Source: Fluviibacter sp048859965
GTDB lineage: Bacteria > Pseudomonadota > Gammaproteobacteria > Burkholderiales > Rhodocyclaceae
NCBI GenBank assembly: GCA_048859965.1
Contig: JBLIZO010000085.1
Location: 1 to 27,312 of the forward strand
Reading direction: 5' to 3'
DNA length: 27,312 nucleotides
Of this stretch, positions 12,285 to 19,939 are shown one piece after another. The notes beneath the pieces were generated by a model that saw only the letters and a list, made by a program, of their open reading frames with translations, did not search any database and was not told the origin of the DNA. Position numbers and translations under genes: made by a program. The stretch's first letter is position 1; every line of letters begins with the position of its first letter.

Positions 12285-13451
12285 TCAACGCGCCAGAAAG
12301 TCCCGAGCCAGCTTCACCCAGTAACTGATCCCGATGGCCGTAATGTCATCATTAAAGTCATAGTGCGGGTTGTGCAGTGTGCAACCGCCTTCGCCCGGCC
12401 CATTACCCAGCCAGACATAGCAGCCCGGTTTTTCCAGAAGCATATAGGCAAAATCTTCAGCGCCCATCGACGGGAGCGCATCTTTGACGATCTGTGTCGT
12501 ACCCAGCAACTCGGCACCGACCCGCTGGCAAAAATGCGCCTCAGCCGAACTGTTGACGGTCGGCGGATAACGGCTCTCGAAACGCACATCGATTTGCGCA
12601 CCGTAAGCGGCGGCGATCCCGGTGCAGATTTCCTGAATACGTGTTTCAACAAGCTGCTGCACTTCCGGTTTGAAGGTGCGAATCGTGCCGCGCAACACGG
12701 CATCTTCGGGAATGACGTTCCAGGCATCGCCCGCATGGAACTGAGTGACCGAGACCACCGCTGCTTCACAGGGGTGCAAATTGCGCGAGACCACGCTCTG
12801 CAGCGCTTGCACCACCTGCGCACCGACCAGAATGGTATCAACGCCCTGATGCGGCATAGCGGCATGGCAACCATGGCCGCGGACCAGAATTTCCAAACCA
12901 CAGGTACCTGCCATGACCGGCCCCGGCATAATGGCCATCTGACCAACCGGCAGGCCGGGCCAGTTGTGCAGGCCAAACACCGCCTCCACTGGGAATTGCC
13001 GGAACAGTCCCTGTTCAATCATAACGCGGGCGCCACCCTCGCCTTCTTCGGCGGGTTGGAAAATCAGCACAACAGTACCATCAAATTCGCGGTGTTCGGC
13101 AAGATAACGCGCCGCACCCAGCAGCATGGCCGTATGTCCATCATGGCCGCAGGCGTGCATTTTGCCGACATGACGTGAACGGTGCGGGAATTCGTTGAGC
13201 TCCGGCATGGGCAGCGCATCAATATCGGCGCGCAACCCAACCATACGCGGGCTGCTACCCTGCGTACCTCTGATGAGGCCAACCACTCCAGTGCCGGCCA
13301 AACCCCGGTGCACTTCAACACCGTAGCTTTCAAGCGCCCGCGCCACCACATCCGCAGTCCGGCTTTCTTCAAAAGCCAGTTCGGGGTGCGCGTGGATATC
13401 ACGGCGGATAGCCGTAATCTCGGCCAGGAACGGAAGATCGAGCAGTTTCAT
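12285..13451 (-). CDS. M20 family amidohydrolase (hippurate hydrolase / aminoacylase-like)
   Basis: Zinc- or manganese-dependent hydrolase that removes acyl groups from N-acyl amino acids or similar amides in the cytoplasm. It has 388 aa, the normal length. Visible motifs: RDIHAHPEL (19-27), GLRADIDALPM, HACGHDGHTAMLLGAA with metal ligands Cys101 and His103, FQPAEEGEGGA with Glu135-Glu136, His162 in LHNWPG, and a C-terminal HNPHYDFND ligand region. The Cys ligand places it in the M20D aminoacylase/hippuricase group rather than with DapE or ArgE. The ATG at 13449-13451 has AGGTG 5 nt upstream. The true substrate cannot be told; hipO or amhX-type names would be guesses. Confidence 0.9.
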   Translation of the reverse strand: MKLLDLPFLAEITAIRRDIHAHPELAFEESRTADVVARALESYGVEVHRGLAGTGVVGLIRGTQGSSPRMVGLRADIDALPMPELNEFPHRSRHVGKMHACGHDGHTAMLLGAARYLAEHREFDGTVVLIFQPAEEGEGGARVMIEQGLFRQFPVEAVFGLHNWPGLPVGQMAIMPGPVMAGTCGLEILVRGHGCHAAMPHQGVDTILVGAQVVQALQSVVSRNLHPCEAAVVSVTQFHAGDAWNVIPEDAVLRGTIRTFKPEVQQLVETRIQEICTGIAAAYGAQIDVRFESRYPPTVNSSAEAHFCQRVGAELLGTTQIVKDALPSMGAEDFAYMLLEKPGCYVWLGNGPGEGGCTLHNPHYDFNDDITAIGISYWVKLARDFLAR

Positions 13452-13513
13452 GGTGCACCTGAGGCCAAGCCTCTGCGTAAACAGTTCATCACCATTATGG
13501 CCTATTCCCCAGC

Positions 13514-13519
13514 TATACT
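13514..13519 (+). promoter_or_regulatory. Candidate -10 box (TATACT) of rapZ
   Basis: TATACT lies 9 nt before the rapZ ATG (13529), which would give a leader of only 2-3 nt. No convincing -35 hexamer at standard spacing was found, and no Shine-Dalgarno sequence precedes the ATG. Confidence 0.4.
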
Positions 13520-13528
13520 GAAACCACT

Positions 13529-14401
13529 ATGGAACTCGTTGTCATCAGTGGCCTTTCCGGCTCCGGCAAATCAATCGCACTCGCGGTCCTTGAGGATGCG
13601 GGGTATTACTGTGTCGATAATCTGCCGGCCGATATGCTGCCGGTGCTGGTAGGGCATCTGCGGCAGGATGGTTACACACGCGTCGGTGTGGCTATTGACG
13701 TGCGCAGCGGCCCATCTCTGGAGGCGCTGCCCAAGGCACTGGAGGATTTACGACGTGACGCCCGCGTCAGCGTCCTTTTCCTTGATGCCGACGACGAAAC
13801 GCTGATTCAACGTTTTTCGGAAACGCGTCGCGCCCACCCCTTGACCAGCGAGACCATGACGCTGGCCGAAGCGCTGCGTCATGAACGGAATCTGCTCGAA
13901 CCGGTGGCCGAGATGGGGCACCGTCTCGATAGCAGCCATTTGAAGCCGGCGATATTACGGGCGTGGATTCGTGACTTTCTCAAAATCGACAGCCAGGAGG
14001 GGCTCACACTGGTATTCGAGTCCTTTGGCTTTAAACATGGCGTCCCGCGTGACGCGGACATCATGTTTGACATACGCTGTCTGCCCAACCCACACTACGA
14101 TCCGGCGCTGCGCCCACTCACCGGCAAAGATGCGCCTGTCGTCGCTTTTCTGGAGGCGCAACCCGATGCAATCCAGTTGCGTGAAGAAATCGCCCGTTTC
14201 GTGAAAACCTGGCTACCCAAATATGGCCACGATAACCGCTCATATCTGACGGTTGCGCTTGGCTGTACCGGTGGACAGCATCGTTCTGTCTGGATGTCCG
14301 AATGGCTGGCGACCCAATTTGCCGACCGACCGGATGTACTGGTCCGCCACCGTGAACTGGTTCCTGCAGTATCCGCTGAAAAAACTCCTGCGGCCCGGTG
14401 A
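13529..14401 (+). CDS. rapZ: RNase adapter / nucleotide-binding protein RapZ
   Basis: RapZ binds nucleotides and, in enterobacteria, RNA and glucosamine-6-phosphate, steering decay of the sRNA GlmZ. In other proteobacteria its targets are less clear. It has 290 aa, family length. An N-terminal Walker A motif (GLSGSGKS, residues 8-15) is followed by DNLPADMLP, the RRAHPL block, FGFKHGVPRDADIMFDIRCL, and the C-terminal GCTGGQHRSV signature. It is the first gene of a three-gene run with a NusG-II protein and a Gx transporter, and no ptsN or hprK is seen nearby. The ATG is chosen because it gives the canonical MELVVISGLSGSGKS start. Confidence 0.95.
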   Translation: MELVVISGLSGSGKSIALAVLEDAGYYCVDNLPADMLPVLVGHLRQDGYTRVGVAIDVRSGPSLEALPKALEDLRRDARVSVLFLDADDETLIQRFSETRRAHPLTSETMTLAEALRHERNLLEPVAEMGHRLDSSHLKPAILRAWIRDFLKIDSQEGLTLVFESFGFKHGVPRDADIMFDIRCLPNPHYDPALRPLTGKDAPVVAFLEAQPDAIQLREEIARFVKTWLPKYGHDNRSYLTVALGCTGGQHRSVWMSEWLATQFADRPDVLVRHRELVPAVSAEKTPAAR

Positions 14402-14744
14402 CGTCCTCGTGCTGCTGGCCGGCATCGCCGGTTGGTTGGCCTTGTCGGTCATGCTTTGGCAGTCCGGACCGGCCGAACAGGCACAGGTGCGCCGCGATGG
14501 CATAGTGATTGCTGCATACGCATTGACCGAGGATCGCACCGTCAGTGTCGAAGGCGCAATAGGCACCACAGTCATTCGCATTGAATCCGGCAGGGCACGC
14601 GTGGTCAGCGACCCCGGACCGCGTCAATATTGTGTCAAGCAGGGATGGCTAACTCGGCCCGGCGAAATGGCGCTCTGTGCGCCTAATCATGTGAGTTTGT
14701 CGCTCACCGGCAGCACACCTGCTTACGAATCCATGGTGTATTAG
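14334..14744 (+). CDS. NusG domain II (NusG-II) membrane-anchored protein
   Basis: Small protein with a hydrophobic helix (LLRPGDVLVLLAGIAGWLAL) followed by a short beta-rich domain containing VSVEGAIGTTVIRIESGRARVVSDPGP, then QYCVKQGWL and CAPNHVSL. This pattern matches the NusG domain II family, found as extracytoplasmic membrane-anchored proteins in loci with flavin or quinone chemistry. The start is uncertain: the ATG at 14334 (136 aa) or the GTG at 14352 (130 aa); both lie inside the end of rapZ, so the genes overlap by 50-68 nt and should be coupled. The next gene, a Gx transporter, begins 5 nt after its stop. Biochemical function is unknown. Confidence 0.78.
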   Translation: MYWSATVNWFLQYPLKKLLRPGDVLVLLAGIAGWLALSVMLWQSGPAEQAQVRRDGIVIAAYALTEDRTVSVEGAIGTTVIRIESGRARVVSDPGPRQYCVKQGWLTRPGEMALCAPNHVSLSLTGSTPAYESMVY

Positions 14745-14749
14745 GCACC

Positions 14750-15286
14750 ATGCGCCGACTTACTCTGACCCCCGGCGATCATCGCATCGCGCGCCTGACG
14801 GCCGCAGCGATTGCTATTGCGCTGGTCGAATCGGCCGTACCGACCCCATTGCCCGGCGTGAAACCGGGCTTGGCAAACATCATCACGCTGCTGGTGATGC
14901 TGCGTTATGACTGGGCGACTGCAGCATGGGTCACCCTGCTGCGCGTGCTGGCGGTCAGCCTGCTCGTCGGCCAATTTCTGGCGCCTGGGTTCATTTTGTC
15001 GTTGTGTGGTGCGCTTGCGTCATTGGGTTCGCTGTATCTGACGCAAACACTCGTGCGCCGACTGCCGTGCTGGTTTGGTCCCGTATCGCTGTCGGTGCTT
15101 GCTGCGCTGGCACACATGCTAACGCAGTTGCTGATCGTGCGTTTGTGGTTGGTACCCAGTCCGGGGGTCTGGGTGCTGGCGCCGGTGTTTATTGGCGCAG
15201 CCTTGTTTTTCGGAACTCTGAATGGTTTCATCGTAGCCTGGATTGGCTCGGCTGATACTAGAGCAATTGATCACGCTCAGCTATAA
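14750..15286 (+). CDS. Gx transporter family protein (Hpre_diP_synt_I type)
   Basis: Polytopic membrane protein of 178 aa with about five helices. It contains the family signature LPGVKPGLANIITLLVMLRY near residues 34-53, similar in layout to ECF transporter S components. The family is often labelled heptaprenyl diphosphate synthase component I, but that enzymatic role is not supported by the membrane-protein sequence. It is repeatedly paired with NusG-II proteins, as here (5 nt gap), and the pair often accompanies ApbE or quinone genes, which are not in this window. Its 3' end overlaps mutY on the other strand by 29 nt. The transported compound is unknown. Confidence 0.82.
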   Translation: MRRLTLTPGDHRIARLTAAAIAIALVESAVPTPLPGVKPGLANIITLLVMLRYDWATAAWVTLLRVLAVSLLVGQFLAPGFILSLCGALASLGSLYLTQTLVRRLPCWFGPVSLSVLAALAHMLTQLLIVRLWLVPSPGVWVLAPVFIGAALFFGTLNGFIVAWIGSADTRAIDHAQL

Positions 15287-16298
15287 GTAATTTACGCCAG
15301 GGCGTAGGCAATGCCAACTCTTCGGCCTCGCTGAGCGGATAAGCGGCCAGTTCCCGGTGACGATTCAGTGCCGAGGGTGCGCTACGCACCTGATAACGGC
15401 TAATGTCGGCACGCAGCTCGAAGTGTGTGAATTTATGACGGATCGCCTTACCGGACAAGGCAACCGCATTCACTGGCAGCCGCACAGAGTCGGCATCGGG
15501 CAGGCTCAGTAAGCCGCCCCAAATGCCACAGGCTTGTCGGCGCTCCAGCCACACATGATCATTATCCCGAATCAGCCAGACATGCGCGGTGCGCACGGGG
15601 AGGGTGCTTTTGGCCTTACGGTGTGGCAACTCATTCACACGATCCATCGTAAAGGCACTACAGAACGATGCCATCGGGCAAACATCACAGCGAGCCTTGC
15701 TCCGAGTGCAACAGGTCGCGCCCAAATCCATCAGTCCCTGGGTGTAGGCACCAATGTCTTGCCTGGGCAGAAGCGATTCCGCCAGCGCCCAGAGCAATTT
15801 ATCGACAGCGCTTGTTGCAGGCACGCCTTCAACACCGAAGACACGACAAAACACGCGTTTCACGTTGCCATCCAGAATCGCGGCTCGTTGACCAAAAGCG
15901 AAGACGCTAATCGCCGCCGCCGTAGAACGACCGATGCCGGGAAGTGTTGCCAGCGTTGCGATATCTGCCGGAAACTGGCCCGCGTATTCAGCGACAACGA
16001 CACGAGCACAAGCATGAAGATTACGGGCACGCGCGTAGTAGCCAAGACCTGCCCAGCGTGCCAGTACGGCTTCCAACGGCGCAGCAGCGAGTATCGCGAC
16101 CGTGGGAAACTCTTCCAGAAAGCGGGCGTAATACGGTATCACAGTCTGTACCTGGGTCTGCTGCAGCATAATTTCCGACAACCAGACGCGATACGGATCG
16201 GTCGTTTGCTGCCAGGGTAGATCATGGCGCCCGTGCTTCTTTTGCCAACGGATGAGTGTGGATGGGAATTTGCCGAGGGCGATGGTGTTATGAGTCAT
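15258..16298 (-). CDS. mutY: A/G-specific adenine DNA glycosylase MutY
   Basis: Base-excision repair enzyme that removes adenine mispaired with 8-oxoguanine. It has 346 aa. It shows WQKKHGRHDLPWQ near the start, SEIMLQQTQV with catalytic Glu42, the helix-hairpin-helix LPGIGRSTAAAI, catalytic Asp141 in ILDGNVKRV, the [4Fe-4S] set C195-x6-C202-x2-C205-x5-C211, and a C-terminal Nudix-like domain that reads 8-oxoG (HVWLERRQACGIWGGLLSLP and KFTHFELR). I chose the ATG at 16296-16298; an in-frame ATG at 16305-16307 adds three residues. The frame stays open further upstream into the flavin reductase promoter region but is not family-like there. It is convergent with, and overlaps, the Gx gene. Confidence 0.95.
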   Translation of the reverse strand: MTHNTIALGKFPSTLIRWQKKHGRHDLPWQQTTDPYRVWLSEIMLQQTQVQTVIPYYARFLEEFPTVAILAAAPLEAVLARWAGLGYYARARNLHACARVVVAEYAGQFPADIATLATLPGIGRSTAAAISVFAFGQRAAILDGNVKRVFCRVFGVEGVPATSAVDKLLWALAESLLPRQDIGAYTQGLMDLGATCCTRSKARCDVCPMASFCSAFTMDRVNELPHRKAKSTLPVRTAHVWLIRDNDHVWLERRQACGIWGGLLSLPDADSVRLPVNAVALSGKAIRHKFTHFELRADISRYQVRSAPSALNRHRELAAYPLSEAEELALPTPWRKLLIAERDQLL

Positions 16299-16363
16299 CA
16301 ATGGCATGCGGTAATGGTAAAAGGGCCAGTGCATCGGGCCAGCGATAGCACCAACGCGAGCGG

Positions 16364-16369
16364 TATAAT
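16364..16369 (+). promoter_or_regulatory. Consensus -10 box (TATAAT) upstream of the flavin reductase
   Basis: A perfect TATAAT with predicted transcription start near 16376. This excludes the GTG at 16372 as a translated start from this promoter and supports the ATG at 16423, with a leader of about 47 nt. No good -35 hexamer was found. Confidence 0.5.
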
Positions 16370-16422
16370 TCGTGTTCATCCTAACGTATGTGCACAAGCC
16401 GCGCATCTCGAAACGCGAACGC

Positions 16423-16950
16423 ATGATCGAAAATCCCGAACCCTTTCCCTTTGAGCAGGCCGAACCCACCGGGGACGCCCAAAGAGATTTGCGCACGGCA
16501 TTAGGGTGTTTCCCTACGGGTGTGGCCGTAGTCACCGCGCTGAATACCGATGGCCAGGCCATTGGCCTGACGGTCAGCTCATTCAATACGGTATCGCTCG
16601 TGCCGCCGCTGATCGTCTGGAGTTTGCAGTTGAGCTCACGGCATCTCGCCACGTTTGACACGACGCATCGTTACGCGGTCAACGTGCTATCGGCCGGCCA
16701 AGCCGACGTATCAAATCTGTTCGCCTCGCCATTCCCAAGCCCCTTCGAGGCAGTATCTTGGGCACCGGGAATCAGTGGCGTACCTTTACTGGCCGGTTGT
16801 TGCGCCTGGTTCGAAGTAGATAATTTCCAACAGCTTGATGGCGGCGATCACCGCCTTTATGTCGGCAAAATCTGCCGATTTGCCGCAGATCCATTGCTAG
16901 CGCCGCTGGTGTTCCATGGCGGCAACTACCGAGCCCTGCGTAACGATTAG
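16423..16950 (+). CDS. Flavin reductase-like FMN-binding protein
   Basis: Small FMN-binding split-barrel protein of the flavin reductase (HpaC/RutF-like) family, which uses NAD(P)H to reduce free flavin for partner enzymes, or binds FMN itself. It has 175 aa. The motif RTALGCFPTGVAVVTA (about 25-40), followed by GLTVSSFNTVSLVPPLIVWSL, FAVNVL-like YAVNVLSAGQ and a C-terminal VFHGGNYRAL, is typical. The partner oxygenase is not in this window, so the physiological role is open. An upstream in-frame GTG at 16372 is less likely because it precedes the predicted transcription start. It is divergent from mutY and convergent with the lipocalin gene. Confidence 0.88.
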   Translation: MIENPEPFPFEQAEPTGDAQRDLRTALGCFPTGVAVVTALNTDGQAIGLTVSSFNTVSLVPPLIVWSLQLSSRHLATFDTTHRYAVNVLSAGQADVSNLFASPFPSPFEAVSWAPGISGVPLLAGCCAWFEVDNFQQLDGGDHRLYVGKICRFAADPLLAPLVFHGGNYRALRND

Positions 16951-16956
16951 TCCAGA

Positions 16957-16975
16957 TGCACCACACTGTGGTGCA
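16957..16975 (+). terminator. Perfect 9 bp palindromic hairpin between convergent genes
   Basis: TGCACCACA and TGTGGTGCA flank a single central C, and the repeat lies wholly in the 28 nt between the flavin reductase and lipocalin stops. It is placed to serve as a terminator for either gene. Only AAAA follows on the plus strand and no clean T run follows on the minus strand, so its efficiency is uncertain. Confidence 0.4.
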
Positions 16976-16978
16976 AAA

Positions 16979-17542
16979 TCAATCCGGAACCCGCGTATTA
17001 CTCACGTCGACCATGGATGTCACGTCGAACCCCAGGCTGACTGCTTTGCGTTTGAGCCGGTCAGTTGTGCCCTGATCCAGGGTCGGCGTTCTGGCGAGTA
17101 TCCACAGGGTATTACGACTAGGAGCACCAATCATCACCCAGCGGTACTCGGAATCAAGATCGAGAATCCAGTAGTCCCCCCACACCATTGGCAACCAAGC
17201 CAGCCACTCCGGCGCAAAACGTACACGCAATTGCCCCGGATAGGCCGAATCGGGTATCTCGGCAATGCCTTGAGCGCTGATAAACCCAGCCTCGGTGCGG
17301 CAACGATTCACAACATTTATATGTCCATCCTGGCGTACCGCATAGGTCGCGGTCACATCACCGATGCAGTTACGCTCAAACCACATGGGCAACCGGGCAA
17401 TTTCGTACCACCGGCCTTGATAACGATCCAGATTCACTGATGCCACAGTGGGTAAGGGCCGGACATCGGCGTGTACCAACCAAGGCAACAGCGCAAGACA
17501 TAAACTCAGCTTAGCAAACAGCCAGGCTCGATTGAAGGACAT
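16979..17542 (-). CDS. Blc-type bacterial lipocalin, probably secreted to the periplasm
   Basis: Beta-barrel lipid-binding protein of the Blc/apolipoprotein D group, thought to carry fatty acids or lysophospholipids. It has 187 aa. A signal peptide (about residues 1-25, ending LVHA) has no lipobox cysteine, so it should be cleaved by signal peptidase I rather than lipid-anchored as in E. coli Blc. Lipocalin motifs: LDRYQGRWYEIARLPMWFER (the GxW motif), VVNRC, YWILDLDSEYRWVMIG and LWILARTP. The ATG at 17540-17542 is chosen over an in-frame TTG two codons upstream. It is divergent from the cytochrome cluster, with a 97 bp A+T-rich gap between them. Confidence 0.9.
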   Translation of the reverse strand: MSFNRAWLFAKLSLCLALLPWLVHADVRPLPTVASVNLDRYQGRWYEIARLPMWFERNCIGDVTATYAVRQDGHINVVNRCRTEAGFISAQGIAEIPDSAYPGQLRVRFAPEWLAWLPMVWGDYWILDLDSEYRWVMIGAPSRNTLWILARTPTLDQGTTDRLKRKAVSLGFDVTSMVDVSNTRVPD

Positions 17543-17639
17543 AGGCAACAGATACTTTTAAAATGATCCGATAAATTTAAGGCGATGCTAACAATCCTGA
17601 TTCACAATGAATGTAACAGAATTAAAATCGAGGTGAATT

Positions 17640-18056
17640 ATGCAACGAATGACCATCTTACCGATCGTGACGGGAGCTTTTTTACTGGGTGCGCTGCCAG
17701 TTCGCGCCGACACGCCACAAAGTTTTCTCGAGGAATACCGGCTAGCGGCGAAAGCGCAAAACCCGTCCTTCAAAGCTTTCTCGGTTACAGCGGGCGAGAA
17801 CTTCTACAAAAACAAACACGGCGGTGACTGGAGTTGTGCGACTTGCCACACTGACAACCCGACGGCTGAAGGCAAGCACACAGTGACAGGAAAAAGCATT
17901 CAGCCGATCTCACCGAACGCCAATCCGACGCGTTTTACCGACCCCGCAAAAGTCAGCAAATGGTTCAAGCGTAACTGTAACGACGTGCTTAAGCGCGAAT
18001 GCACACCCGAAGAAAAAGGCAATGTACTGACGTATCTGCTCTCGGTGAAACCATGA
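17640..18056 (+). CDS. shp: SHP-type high-spin cytochrome c (DUF1924)
   Basis: Periplasmic monoheme cytochrome c of the sphaeroides heme protein family (DUF1924), whose members have an open or Asn-ligated sixth heme position and bind small ligands such as O2. It has 138 aa with a signal peptide cleaved near Ala23. Heme attachment is C66-A-T-C69-H70. The C-terminal block RNCNDVLKREC (111-121) includes Asn112, about residue 89 of the mature protein, which matches the distal Asn ligand position known from the Rhodobacter protein, plus a cysteine pair. GAGGTG at 17630-17635 sits 4 nt before the ATG. The next genes are a diheme cytochrome and a cytochrome b, the standard SHP partners; the dhc start overlaps this stop as ATGA. 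Confidence 0.88.
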   Translation: MQRMTILPIVTGAFLLGALPVRADTPQSFLEEYRLAAKAQNPSFKAFSVTAGENFYKNKHGGDWSCATCHTDNPTAEGKHTVTGKSIQPISPNANPTRFTDPAKVSKWFKRNCNDVLKRECTPEEKGNVLTYLLSVKP

Positions 18057-18541
18057 GAAACACAGCCATGAACCTCTCCGGCCGTCGTCTGTACTACACC
18101 GTGATTCTGGCCTGCCTTTCCGCAACCGGTACAGCCGCACAAGCCGGCAGCCATCAATACGGCCCTTATCCGGCTCAATATGTTGAAGAGTGTGGCAGTT
18201 GTCATGTTCCCTATCCACCACAACGCATGACGCAGGCGGGGTGGGAAACACAGATACGGAACCTGCAGCATCACTTTGGCACGGATGCCAGTATTGATGA
18301 GGCTGCGCGCAAAACCATCCTGTCTTTTCTGATGGCAAACGCGTCTCAGAAGGAGAAAAATGCGCCAGCCGAGCCGACTGCTCGCCTGACCAAGACACGT
18401 GGCTTCGTCAAAGAACATGGCAACATACCGCCCAAGAATCTGAGTTTCAGCAATTGCAGTGGGTGCCACACGCAGGCTGAAAAGGGGGACTTCGGTGAGC
18501 GCACCCTGAAAACACCTGCCGGTTGGCGACATGATGACTAA
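18053..18541 (+). CDS. dhc: Diheme cytochrome c (DHC), partner of SHP
   Basis: Periplasmic diheme cytochrome c that in the SHP system passes electrons to SHP. It has 162 aa from the ATG that overlaps the shp stop (ATGA). An N-terminal signal peptide has a hydrophobic core at about 13-27 and likely cleavage near residue 31. Two heme sites are seen: C47-G-S-C50-H51 and C135-S-G-C138-H139. The segments EECGSCHVPYPP and FSNCSGCHTQAEKGDF are typical of this family. It overlaps the following cytochrome b gene by 8-11 nt. An in-frame ATG at 18068 is an alternative start with a shorter signal peptide. Confidence 0.88.
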   Translation: MRNTAMNLSGRRLYYTVILACLSATGTAAQAGSHQYGPYPAQYVEECGSCHVPYPPQRMTQAGWETQIRNLQHHFGTDASIDEAARKTILSFLMANASQKEKNAPAEPTARLTKTRGFVKEHGNIPPKNLSFSNCSGCHTQAEKGDFGERTLKTPAGWRHDD

Positions 18542-19220
18542 GTCGATGGAACGCACGCAGCACGGCGACCAGCCGGAAGCACAGCAGAACGAACCCACCC
18601 GCATCCTGGTTTGGGATATACCAACACGCGTCTTTCACTGGTCGCTGGTATTGAGCTTCGTCATTGCCTACCTCACCAGCGAATCGGAACGTTGGCAGAT
18701 CTGGCATGTCACCGCCGGCTATACCTTTGGTCTGTTACTGCTCTTCCGGCTCATTTGGGGCGTCGTGGGAACACGTTACGCACGTTTCAGCAATTTTGTG
18801 CAAGGCCCGAAGAGCGTCATGGCCTATCTGGGCAGCTTGTTTACCCGCCATCCAAAGCACTATATCGGGCATAACCCGGCAGGTGCCTGGGCAATTATTG
18901 CCATGCTCGGGCTGGGCCTGCTCACCGTCATTACCGGCTGGGCAAGCTTCAATGACTACGGTGACTGGATCGGCAAATTGCACGAAGGTATTGTCAACGG
19001 GTTGTTAGTCGTCATTGCCATCCATGTAGGCGGTGTGGTGGCCTCCGGTTTTCTGCACCGAGAGAATCTGGTGCGCGCCATGGTTAATGGACATAAACAG
19101 GGTAATGGGGCAGAAGCAATCCGTTACCCACAATGGATTGTCGGTGCCTTACTGATTCTGGGGATAGTCATCTTTCTCTGGTCCCTACTCACAGGCCGAT
19201 TGCCGGCGCTGTTACCTTGA
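18531..19220 (+). CDS. Membrane cytochrome b561-family protein of the SHP cluster
   Basis: Di-heme b-type membrane cytochrome of the prokaryotic b561 / Ni-hydrogenase cytochrome b family. It should take electrons from the quinol pool and feed the diheme cytochrome c. It has 229 aa with a hydrophilic N-terminus, then about four or five helices. Candidate heme ligands are His36 in RVFHWSLVLSF, a His in IWHVTAGY, and His residues in KLHEGIVNG and AIHVGGVVASG. The start overlaps the end of dhc; the ATG at 18531 or 18534 cannot be told apart. No other function is suggested by the sequence. Confidence 0.88.
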   Translation: MMTKSMERTQHGDQPEAQQNEPTRILVWDIPTRVFHWSLVLSFVIAYLTSESERWQIWHVTAGYTFGLLLLFRLIWGVVGTRYARFSNFVQGPKSVMAYLGSLFTRHPKHYIGHNPAGAWAIIAMLGLGLLTVITGWASFNDYGDWIGKLHEGIVNGLLVVIAIHVGGVVASGFLHRENLVRAMVNGHKQGNGAEAIRYPQWIVGALLILGIVIFLWSLLTGRLPALLP

Positions 19221-19282
19221 TGCCATGACTGCTGCGTTCAGGCATACTGATATCTGATCACGGTAAACGCCAGGAGAGAGAA

Positions 19283-19939
19283 GTGCGGATTCTGATCGTC
19301 GAAGACGACCCTATGCTGGGAGAAGGCCTGCAAACAGGTTTGCGTCAGGCTGGGTTTCAACCCGAATGGGTTAAAGACGGTGAAGCCGCCTGGCAGATCC
19401 TGCGTCATGAGCCGTTCAGCGCGGTCGTGCTGGATCTCGGCTTACCCAAATTGGATGGCTTAGAGGTTCTGAAGCGTTTACGCGCAGATGGTCAAAAACT
19501 ACCCGTGCTGGTACTGACGGCGCGCGATACGGCAGATGACGTGATCTCCGGCCTGGACACCGGGGCCGATGACTATATGATCAAGCCCTGTGATTTGGGT
19601 GAATTAGCTGCCCGTTTACGCGCGTTGGTTCGCCGTGCTGCTGGCGCTGCGGCGCCAATCATGCAGATTGGTGCGCTGTCGTTGGACCCAGCATCCCGCG
19701 AAGTACGTTACGAGGGCAACGCGGTCGAGTTATCGCCGCGTGAATTTGATCTGCTGCATGAACTCATGCTGAATGTCGGGAAGGTACTGACGCGCGCTCA
19801 ACTGGAATCCAAGATTTATCCCTGGGGTGAAGAGGTCGAATCAAACGCGCTGGAAGTCCATGTCCATCATCTTCGCCGAAAAACCAGTAGCGATATCATC
19901 AAAACCGTTCGCGGTGTCGGCTATCTGATTCCGCGATGA
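19283..19939 (+). CDS. OmpR/PhoB-family response regulator (QseB/PmrA-like)
   Basis: DNA-binding response regulator of 218 aa. The receiver domain (1-115) has the acidic pair VEDD near residue 7, phospho-acceptor Asp51 in VVLDLGLP, a conserved Thr in LVLTARD and Lys101 in MIKPCDL. The C-terminal winged helix (about 125-218) contains LSPREFDLLHELM and the ending IKTVRGVGYLIP. The GTG start has AGGAG (19272-19276) 6 nt upstream. It follows the cytochrome b gene by 62 nt and overlaps the kinase gene as ATGA. Control of the SHP cluster is likely from position only; no binding repeats were recognised. Confidence 0.93.
   Translation: MRILIVEDDPMLGEGLQTGLRQAGFQPEWVKDGEAAWQILRHEPFSAVVLDLGLPKLDGLEVLKRLRADGQKLPVLVLTARDTADDVISGLDTGADDYMIKPCDLGELAARLRALVRRAAGAAAPIMQIGALSLDPASREVRYEGNAVELSPREFDLLHELMLNVGKVLTRAQLESKIYPWGEEVESNALEVHVHHLRRKTSSDIIKTVRGVGYLIPR

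Noticed and set aside
12159..13178. Plus-strand open frame of 339 codons opposite the amidohydrolase
   Set aside because: Shadow of a well-supported M20 gene; His/Arg-rich composition with no domain.
16372..16422. GTG-initiated extension of the flavin reductase
   Set aside because: It begins 2 nt after a perfect -10 box, before the expected transcription start, and the added residues are not family-like.
17543..17639. FNR-like or PmrA/QseB-like binding repeats between the lipocalin and shp
   Set aside because: No TTGAT-N4-ATCAA match; the two TTTAA(A/G) elements are 13 nt apart rather than 5. TTCACA-16-TAAAAT resembles a promoter but would start transcription inside the ribosome-binding site.
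17900..18604. Minus-strand open frame opposite shp and dhc
   Set aside because: It crosses two cytochrome genes with intact heme motifs and shows no protein features of its own.
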